This document shows, in pieces, positions 60,779 through 64,000 of a stretch of DNA of 64,000 nt; position 1 is the stretch's first letter; each line of letters starts with the position of its first letter. This stretch comes from Coenobita brevimanus. Its lineage: Eukaryota > Arthropoda > Malacostraca > Decapoda > Coenobitidae. The stretch lies in assembly GCA_032717465.1 (NCBI GenBank), contig CM064712.1, positions 21,804,217-21,868,216 of the forward strand. Direction: 5' to 3'. The notes under the pieces were generated by a model. It saw nothing but the letters and a program-made list of their open reading frames with translations, was not told the origin of the DNA and searched no databases. The position numbers and the translations under genes are program-made.

Positions 60779-61209
60779 CAACCTTGCATTTCTTGAGCAG
60801 GTTCTTGTTGTGCAGCTCCAGAGGGAAGTGCGATTTAATCACTCTTGGCGAGGGCTGACTCTCCACTATCTGAATCGCCATACCGTCCTTCTCTTTCTTC
60901 CCAGGACAGACTCTGCTGAATTTCTCTGCGATCGACTTCATGTTCGTATCGGCTTTTTCGTGCTTGTCGAAGATCATATCTAAACTGGAATTACAAAGGT
61001 GTAGGTTAGAGGGAGGACAGCCTGATGGTGAAGTGCAGGGATTAAGGCATCTGACTATAGACAGATAGTTCGATAGATATGTCAGCGCTCGGGTTCCTAT
61101 GACTCACCTCCTTGTGAAAATAGCTTTGACAGTATCAAGTGCTGGTTGAATGTTGTACTGTTTTTTATGCAAGGAAGAGGGAACCAAAGGTCAGAAGCCC
61201 ATAAGATTG

Positions 61210-61250
<41 letters not shown>

Positions 61251-62196
61251 CTAGATAATTACCAAAGATCCACTGAGCGGACCCACAGCTTCTCCTTCAT
61301 CTCCTCGTTATTGGGGTCCAGATCCGGGTTCCTTAACATGACCCAAAGAATTTCCTGCATCCACGTTGTGCCGCTTTTGGGGAACGTAATGACGAACACG
61401 TCGTCTGGCCGGAGCTGGAAAATCATCATCATCATCATCATCATCATTAATAATATAAGCTTTATCGTCATCATCATCATCATCATCATAATTAATAATA
61501 TAAACTTTACTGTCACCATCATCATCATCACCATCATCATTATCATCATTAATAAAATAAACTTTATTACCATCACCACCATCATCATCTTTGTCATCAT
61601 CGTCATCGTCATAATTAATAATATAAACTTCACTATCATCCTCATCGTTATCATCATCCTCATCATTATCATCATCATTATCATCATCATCATTATCATC
61701 ATCACTATCATCATTATCATCAGCAAAGTTTTCATTATCTTCATTTTATTATTACCGTTACCACTGCCATCATCGTCATTAGTTATTCATCGTCCTTCAC
61801 ATTATTCTCAGCTGCAGTAATCCTCCTCATCAATATTCGTATCAGTATTATCGTTGTGTAAGGGCAGCTGGATCATGGAAAACAAATCGCTAAAGAAGAT
61901 ATGTTACGGAATCTCCAAGGTAGCACATATCTCCACCTCGTGTCTTGGAGTATGACTACCCTTATAACACTGAGCTGTGACGTGGGAAATAAATGGCTAA
62001 GGAAAATGTGTTAGGGTACCTCCATGTTGTAAAGCCGGTCCAGATATCGTGTGGTAATGGCCGGGTACAACCAGCCGTCGGGCAGGATTCGGACCAAAGC
62101 ACTTTTGTACATCACCAGGTCTTCGCTGATCTTCCGTAACTCTTCATTGGTCAGGAGTTCGGTCTCATGGCCAGATAGAAGGCGTTGCTTGTTCAT
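35634..62196 (-). CDS. Cytosolic-type sulfotransferase, 7 exons, 348 residues
   Basis: Exons on the minus strand: 62196-62020, 61414-61263, 60984-60783, 55934-55808, 42053-41887, 35954-35846 and 35746-35634 (stop included). They total 1047 nt with no internal stop. Intron phases are 0, 2, 0, 1, 0, 1, and all introns are GT-AG. The family transfers sulfonate from PAPS to hydroxyl or amino groups of small molecules in the cytosol. Visible motifs: PAPS 5'-phosphosulfate loop TFPKSGTTW (69-77, Lys72), catalytic His162 in IKSHFPLEL, 3'-phosphate binding [15 protein letters not shown] (Arg183, Ser191), YEDMKDD (246-252) and the C-terminal RKGxxGDWKNHF (310-321). No signal peptide or membrane span is evident. 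The length is slightly above vertebrate SULTs. Substrate and ortholog are not determinable here. Confidence 0.93.
35775..35842. repeat. (CT)n microsatellite forming most of intron 6
   Basis: About 34 CT units (GA on the transcript) occupy most of the 99-bp intron 35747-35845. The donor GTGAGAGAG runs directly into the repeat. Confidence 0.97.
35846..35954 (-). CDS. Sulfotransferase exon 6
   Basis: Encodes residues 276-311 plus one base, from [16 protein letters not shown] to GGMFRKG. The acceptor CATTCCACAG follows a TAA/TTA microsatellite. The donor is AAAG/GTGAGA. Confidence 0.93.
35960..36390. repeat. (TAA)n-type microsatellite in intron 5
   Basis: Mainly AAT triplets with GAT, CAT and ACA variants, including a marker segment GAAGAATGGTAATAATAATG at about 36258. 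It abuts the 3' tail of RTE copy B. Confidence 0.95.
36388..37136 (-). mobile_element. RTE family 1 fragment B (3' 0.75 kb)
   Basis: Minus-strand C-terminal part of the RT ([63 protein letters not shown]) and the GATA tail. It breaks off abruptly at 37136 within the FADD-downstream region. It is nearly identical to 37299-38043, and its left flank is repeated too (37137-37298), so it looks like part of a tandem duplication. Confidence 0.88.
37137..37298. repeat. Duplicated AT-rich microsatellite between fragments B and C
   Basis: Shares GAAGAATGGTA, GATCATAAAATAAT and GTTAATAATAACAATA with 36245-36388, in the same order, then ends in ATC repeats before the GATA tail of copy C. Confidence 0.8.
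37299..39922 (-). mobile_element. RTE family 1 copy C, endonuclease to 3' end
   Basis: This 2.6 kb minus-strand copy begins in the endonuclease ([52 protein letters not shown]) and continues through the linker and RT to the GATA tail at 37299-37310. Against other copies it shows a 2-base loss near 39205, a 1-base loss near 38512 and another shift near 39290. The 5' end merges into a TAA array at about 39922. RT motifs [33 protein letters not shown] and [15 protein letters not shown] are intact in the 37315-38454 frame. Confidence 0.9.
39923..40380. repeat. (TAA)n/(TAG)n microsatellite in intron 5
   Basis: Long AAT triplet tracts with ACT (39958-39985), GAT and AGT (40310-40338) interruptions. 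Confidence 0.96.
40381..40895 (-). repeat. SINE-like repeat T, copy 1 (minus)
   Basis: Reverse complement of a family also present at 62640-63075. It carries GTGTAGTGCTGCTCTCGGGT-type sequence, a palindrome around TTTCCTGGTGTACAGGAAA, then CGCCTGGTGGTTTAGTGGGC and GGTTTATATCCAAGGGGTGG, CCTAGCCCCGGGCTCC and a GATAGATAGATAA tail. TGGTTTAGTGGGCA and GGTTTATATCC resemble weakened polymerase III A and B boxes of a tRNA-derived SINE; this reading is an inference. Confidence 0.65.
40896..41072. repeat. (AAT)n and (ATC)n microsatellites
   Basis: AAT triplets at 40899-40930, then CATCAT and CTC repeats to 41072. Confidence 0.93.
41375..41401. repeat. (GA)n microsatellite
   Basis: A short perfect GA run in intron 5. 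Confidence 0.95.
41706..41895. repeat. 95-bp tandem duplication spanning the exon 5 donor site
   Basis: Two copies (about 41706-41800 and 41801-41895) share GA(C)T(A/C)AGGAATAA(G/A)CCGG, GGAAGAGATG and CTCCT(A/G)(T/C)TCACCTTCT. The second copy includes the last bases of exon 5 and its donor. The first copy therefore carries a duplicate donor-like site, TAGAAG/GTGAAT, at 41792/41791 within intron 5. Confidence 0.8.
41887..42053 (-). CDS. Sulfotransferase exon 5
   Basis: Encodes residues 220 (last two bases) to 275: [32 protein letters not shown], then [15 protein letters not shown]. The acceptor is GGTGCTAG; the donor is AAG/GTGAGC. YEDMK is a conserved family block. Confidence 0.93.
42290..42326. 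repeat. (ATAC)n microsatellite
   Basis: About nine ACAT units. Confidence 0.95.
43733..44135 (+). repeat. 37-bp minisatellite, left block
   Basis: About eleven units of GCAAGGGTAAATTAGAGAAC plus ACGTCGCCCTGATAAAG, some shortened. The same unit in the same orientation forms 55019-55652, so the 10.9 kb between was probably inserted into, or grew within, one array. Confidence 0.93.
44146..44388 (+). repeat. Partial copies of repeat T and of the SINE-like head
   Basis: 44160-44320 shares GTGTAGTGGTACTCTG, TAAATGATTTCCTG and CCAGGAAA blocks with repeat T. 44349-44386 (CAAGTGGGTTGGCGGAGGGT and CCTCCCCGGAAAAC) matches the head of the SINE-like repeat at 49994-50118 and is cut off by the 3' tail of RTE copy D. 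Confidence 0.5.
44389..47466 (-). mobile_element. RTE family 1 copy D, near full length, diverged subfamily
   Basis: About 3.1 kb on the minus strand, from a 5' leader near 47466 to the GATA tail at 44389-44400. It encodes the endonuclease start ([26 protein letters not shown]), the endonuclease end ([16 protein letters not shown]) and RT ([74 protein letters not shown]), ending [12 protein letters not shown]. The frame is broken at least five times. It differs from copies A, B and C at many positions, marking a separate subfamily. Confidence 0.9.
49141..50712. mobile_element. TIR DNA transposon of unassigned superfamily, 1.57 kb
   Basis: TGTACAA is duplicated (49134-49140 and 50713-50719), possibly 8 bp with one mismatch (TTGTACAA/CTGTACAA). 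The ends are imperfect inverted repeats of about 40 bp: AGGAAGTGATGGCAGAGTTTC on the left shortens to a match with AAGAAGTGACGGAAGAGTATC on the right in reverse complement, then TTCGGTCA in both. An 8-bp target suits hAT or P elements, but the terminal bases fit neither clearly. No transposase was recognised; AT-rich interior with a nested SINE-like repeat. Confidence 0.72.
49994..50118 (+). mobile_element. SINE-like repeat with RTE-derived tail and target duplication
   Basis: GATAGTCCTCT occurs just before it (49983-49993) and at its end (near 50115-50125), consistent with a target duplication. The head reads CAAGTGGGTTGGTGGAGGGT and CCCCTCCCTG. The tail reads GGCCACCCCGTACGGGATTA then GTCTGGCAATAGATAGATAG, the same as the 3' end of RTE family 1. 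About 125 bp. Mobilisation by the RTE machinery through the shared tail is inferred. Confidence 0.7.
51315..51381. repeat. (TA)n microsatellite
   Basis: A perfect TA run of over 30 units inside the hAT-like element. Confidence 0.96.
51773..51994 (+). mobile_element. tRNA-derived SINE
   Basis: The first ~75 bp read like a tRNA: GGTAGCACAGTGGTAGCGCG contains a good A box, and GCAAGTTCGAGCCTCG contains a B box (GTTCGAGCC). A body of ~130 bp follows and ends in an A run at 51980-51994. It is not a functional tRNA gene because the acceptor and body are fused to unrelated sequence. A (TC)n tract precedes it (51747-51772). Confidence 0.85.
52142..54157. mobile_element. Candidate solo LTR, about 2.0 kb
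   Basis: The insertion starts TGTAGTG and ends CATTACA, so it has TG...CA ends with TGTA/TACA symmetry. GGAG is duplicated (52138-52141 and 54158-54161). A TATA-like ATATAAATAG lies at 52731-52740. A direct repeat (GCTGCTCAGACATCG then AGACGTTGGTTCAG) occurs near 52838 and 52971. No protein-coding region was found. A solo LTR from recombination is the best reading, though 2 kb is long and the full-length parent is unknown. Confidence 0.55.
55019..55652 (+). repeat. 37-bp minisatellite, right block
   Basis: About 17 units of GCAAGGGTAAATTAGAGAGC plus ATGTCACCCTGATAGAA, more uniform than the left block (43733-44135) and with consistent subfamily differences (GAGAGCATGTCAC against GAGAACACGTCGC). 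Confidence 0.95.
55808..55934 (-). CDS. Sulfotransferase exon 4
   Basis: Encodes residues 178-219 plus one base: [20 protein letters not shown] to [10 protein letters not shown]. It holds the Arg and Ser that bind the 3'-phosphate of PAPS. The acceptor is GATGTTACAG and the donor is a perfect AAA/GTAAGTA. Confidence 0.95.
56642..56710. repeat. (ATT)n/(GTT)n microsatellite
   Basis: ATT triplets followed by GTT triplets. Confidence 0.95.
56774..56820. repeat. (TG)n microsatellite
   Basis: A perfect TG run of about 23 units. Confidence 0.97.
56930..60195 (+). mobile_element. RTE-like LINE family 2, near full length
   Basis: About 3.3 kb on the plus strand, ending in a TATAGATAGATAGATA tail at 60178-60195 after a ~320-bp 3' UTR. 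It shares domain order and tail type with family 1 but differs in sequence throughout. Antisense to the host gene. The 5' end is placed by the first endonuclease similarity near 57000 and is approximate. Confidence 0.87.
57000..59868 (+). pseudogene. Endonuclease-RT polyprotein of RTE-like family 2, broken
   Basis: Endonuclease: [11 protein letters not shown], then [158 protein letters not shown]-terminus: [17 protein letters not shown] and [19 protein letters not shown], stop at 59868. In-frame stops occur at 57597-57599 and 57843-57845, three more between 58634 and 58944, and at least two frameshifts. The catalytic Asp residues of motifs A and C remain. Confidence 0.9.
60718..60776. repeat. 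(TC)n microsatellite at the intron 3 donor
   Basis: On the transcript this is a GA run starting nine bases after the exon 3 donor (AAG/GTTGGGGAGAGAG). Confidence 0.96.
60783..60984 (-). CDS. Sulfotransferase exon 3
   Basis: Encodes residues 110 (last base) to 177: [20 protein letters not shown], then [19 protein letters not shown] and KKCK. His162 in KSHFP is the expected catalytic base. The acceptor is TTGTAATTCCAG. Confidence 0.94.
61020..61080 (+). repeat. Short RTE-tail-like scrap in intron 2
   Basis: Contains AGGCATCTGACTATAGACAG then ATAGTTCGATAGATA, resembling the 3' end shared by RTE family 1 and the SINE-like repeat, but very short and mutated. Confidence 0.4.
61209..61247. repeat. 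(AC)n microsatellite
   Basis: A perfect AC run lying inside exon 2-to-exon 3 intron 2, 16 bp from the exon 2 donor side. Confidence 0.95.
61263..61414 (-). CDS. Sulfotransferase exon 2
   Basis: Encodes residues 60-109 plus two bases: [57 protein letters not shown] is the PAPS phosphosulfate-binding loop with catalytic Lys72. The acceptor TTTTCCAG directly follows an ATG/CAT repeat; the donor is CTTTG/GTAATT. Confidence 0.96.
61420..61735. repeat. (ATC)n microsatellite array in intron 1
   Basis: Blocks of CAT triplets separated by repeats of TTAATAATATAAACTTTA, giving a higher-order unit of about 65 bp repeated four times. Confidence 0.94.
62020..62196 (-). CDS. Sulfotransferase exon 1 (N-terminus)
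   Basis: Encodes residues 1-59 from ATG at 62196: [20 protein letters not shown] to LYNME; donor GAG/GTACCC. The N-terminal block [15 protein letters not shown] precedes the PAPS loop at normal spacing for arthropod enzymes. The frame stays open for 26 bases upstream to an acceptor-like TTCTATAG (AG at 62224-62223), so an additional upstream exon and start are possible. Confidence 0.8.
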
Positions 62197-62237
62197 CCTT
62201 AGTGGTCTCGTTTTTGCACAGGCTATAGAATGGACAG

Positions 62238-62545
62238 AAAGGTTAGGTGAGGTTAGCTTAGGTTGTTAGTGAGGTTAGGTCAGGTTAGGTTAGGTGGCGT
62301 TAGTGAGGTTAGGTCAGGTTAGTTTAGGTTAGGTTAGGTTGTTAGTGAGGTTAGGTCAGGTTAGCTTAGGTGAGGTTAGATTAGGTTTGGGGTTAGGTCA
62401 GATTAGGTTGCATTAGTGGGTTAGGTGATGTTAGATTAGGTCAGGTTAGGTTAGATTGTGCTAGTGAGGTTAGGTCAGGCTAGGTAAGGTTATATTAGGT
62501 TAGGTTAGGTGAGGTTAGGTTAGGTTGCGTTAATGAGGTTAGGTA
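62238..62545 (+). repeat. Degenerate TTAGG-like repeat
   Basis: About 300 bp built from GGTTAGGTTA, GGTTAGGTCAGG, TTAGTGAGG and GTTAGTGAGGTT words. TTAGG is the common arthropod telomere unit; this array is interstitial and diverged. A short related stretch, AACCTAACCTGACCTAACTT, lies at about 60239-60258. Confidence 0.85.
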
Positions 62546-62549
62546 TGAT

Positions 62550-62644
62550 AATAATAACACAACTACTAGCTACTACTACTACGACGACGAGGAGGAGGAG
62601 GAGGGGGGTAATAATAATAATAATTAACAACAACAACAACAACA
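62550..62644. repeat. Mixed trinucleotide repeats
   Basis: ACT, ACG, AGG, AAT and AAC triplet runs in succession. Confidence 0.9.
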
Positions 62645-63075
62645 GGTGGGGACGCTTACCATCCACTCATTCAGTGTAGTGCTGCTCTCGGGTGACTGCC
62701 CTTTCCTCTCTTCTTTCTTTCCTTCATTCCTCTCACTTTCTTTCCTTCTTTGTTTCCTCTTCCTTCTGTCTACAGGTGACTCTATACTGAGTGACAAGCC
62801 ATATGGTTTCCTGTACACCAGGAAACCATTTACTGCGCTTCATGGTAACCATATAACCAGATTATGGCGCCTGGTGGTTAGTGGGTAATTAAGGCCCTCA
62901 AATTGAATTGAGTAGGTGCAGGTTTATAGCCAAGGGGTGGTTGGGGTTTATTGCTCATGTAATGCCACTCAGGGATGAGTGAGGCTGGTCACCCTCATCT
63001 TAAATTTGAGGACCAACTTGCCTAGCCCCGGGCTCTTATGCTTCTCATGGGGCAACACAAATTTAGATAATGATG
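62645..63075 (+). repeat. SINE-like repeat T, copy 2 (plus)
   Basis: Same family as 40381-40895, in opposite orientation. A perfect hairpin TGGTTTCCTG/CCAGGAAACCA lies at about 62805-62827. CGCCTGGTGGTTAGTGGGTA and GGTTTATAGCC occupy the A- and B-box-like positions. TTGCCTAGCCCCGGGCTC precedes the 3' end. Confidence 0.65.
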
Positions 63076-63960
63076 CTGCTGATGGTGACAATAATAATAA
63101 TAATAATAATAAGATGAGCTGTCACAGAGTTCAGCACTCGCGTCCACCAACTGATTTGACGGAATTATTTGACTTTACCCTCTGACCCTGACCTTCGACA
63201 GATTACTCTCAATATCAGTTTACTTTATTCTCTCCTAAGTTTTTAATAATTCCACTAACGTTCGTTCAAATAAGATCAGTAATGTTTGAGCTGACTTTTA
63301 CCAGTGATCTTGAAATGTAATCTTTCCCTGGTATCTCGCCTTTTCACTGCATTCAAAAATAAATTTCTCTTTCACTCTTTTTGTTTTTACCTGAAGACTT
63401 CCACAAGGTTTAGCTGATATCAGACAGAATTTGTTTAAGCTGATCTTGTCGCGGGTCTTTGACACCTGTCTCACTCAAGAACACTAGATCACACTCCAGG
63501 GTGATCCTCAACTCATCCACCAAGCTGGATCCAAATCAGATCAAAACTGTTTCACTTATTTTATTCACTTACAGATATGTGGCTCGAGCTTCGACCTTTT
63601 CCTGTGACCTTGACCTTTGATTGATTGTTCTCAAAACTGTATCCCTCTATTCTTCCTTTTGTTCTTCCTTGACCTTTGACCTGTTGTTCTCAAAACCAGT
63701 ACGTCTGCTCCGTAGCCGGTTGTCAAGCCATCCACCAAGTTGGCTAAAATTGGATAATAACTGTTTGAAATATGTTAAACGCTCACACGGGTCACACTTT
63801 GTCCTGTGATCTGCCCCTTACACTGATTGTTCGAAATTAATATATTAGTCGACCTTGCTAGCCCGTGATACTCCACTTTGACTCTATGCCCTAAAAAACA
63901 GTTGGTGTCTATGAGGCCTACCGTATCTGTCAACCTTTCCACTAAGTTTCGTTAAATCGA
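63076..63960. other. Upstream DNA with diverged TGACCTTTGACC-type repeats
   Basis: No gene was seen. Variants of a module containing GACCTTGACCTTTGA and TTGTTCTCAAAAC recur near 63184, 63605, 63668 and 63800, followed by TCCACCAAG or TCCACTAAG near 63510, 63730 and 63950. This looks like an old dispersed or tandem repeat of about 130-180 bp. Confidence 0.5.
63670..63682. promoter_or_regulatory. Perfect DR1-type nuclear receptor motif (sequence match only)
   Basis: TGACCTTTGACCT, the reverse complement of two AGGTCA half sites spaced by one base, about 1.47 kb upstream of the sulfotransferase start. It lies in a repeat whose other copies are degenerate, so function is unproven. Confidence 0.3.
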
Positions 63961-63962
63961 TT

Positions 63963-63964
<2 letters not shown>

Positions 63965-64000
<36 letters not shown>
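63965..64000. repeat. (AC)n microsatellite at the window edge
   Basis: An AC run continuing to the end of the window. Confidence 0.97.

Larger units (their letters stand above)
55935..60782 (-). other. Sulfotransferase intron 3 (4.85 kb)
   Basis: Contains short ATC repeats near the acceptor side, ATT/GTT and TG microsatellites, and a near full-length RTE-like copy (56930-60195) in antisense orientation. 56050-56630 holds no recognised feature. Confidence 0.85.

Noticed and set aside
62238..62545. True telomere or subtelomere
   Set aside because: The TTAGG words are heavily degenerate and the array is flanked by a gene and ordinary repeats on both sides.

Overview
This window is animal nuclear DNA, most likely from an arthropod and probably a decapod crustacean. 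It is dense in microsatellites and minisatellites. It carries arthropod-style TTAGG-like repeats, CR1/RTE/I-type LINEs, piggyBac and PIF/Harbinger DNA transposons, and one intron-rich host gene. Nothing bacterial was seen: no operons, no intact rRNA or tRNA genes, no CRISPR array. The assignment is by pattern only; no database search was possible.

Host gene. The only convincing cellular gene is a PAPS-dependent sulfotransferase on the minus strand, running from 62196 down to 35634. Seven exons join at consensus splice sites with matching phases into one unbroken 348-residue frame that carries every hallmark motif of the family. The introns are 99 bp to 13.8 kb long and are filled with microsatellites and retrotransposons. 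Several splice sites abut simple repeats.

Layout. 1-3.4 kb: an RNase H-bearing LINE with two in-frame stops. 3.4-6.3 kb: LINE 3' scraps, tandem repeats and a Harbinger-like MITE. 6.3-20.3 kb: one CR1 copy split by a TTAA MITE, a second LINE and a third LINE; the third LINE is split by an ~8.2 kb TTAA element that itself holds an RTE copy, a long inverted repeat and SINEs. 20.3-24.2 kb: a LINE endonuclease scrap and a run of minisatellites (30, 61, ~60-70 and 15 bp units). 24.2-33.5 kb: one minus-strand LINE interrupted by a piggyBac MITE, a 4.1 kb piggyBac element and a Harbinger derivative, all inside a trinucleotide array. 33.5-35.6 kb: simple repeat and gene-downstream DNA. 35.6-62.2 kb: the sulfotransferase gene. 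Its fourth intron holds two RTE copies joined 5' to 5' inside a 37-bp minisatellite, one of them broken by three further insertions with target duplications. Its third intron holds a near full-length second RTE-like family. 62.2-64 kb: TTAGG-like repeat, a SINE-like repeat and gene-upstream DNA.

How the parts relate. The recurring theme is nesting. In most cases removing the inner element and one copy of its target duplication restores the sequence, often the reading frame, of the outer one, so the order of insertion can be read directly. Non-autonomous partners sit beside likely drivers: a piggyBac MITE near a piggyBac with the same terminal repeat, and short SINE-like repeats sharing the 3' tail of the RTE family.
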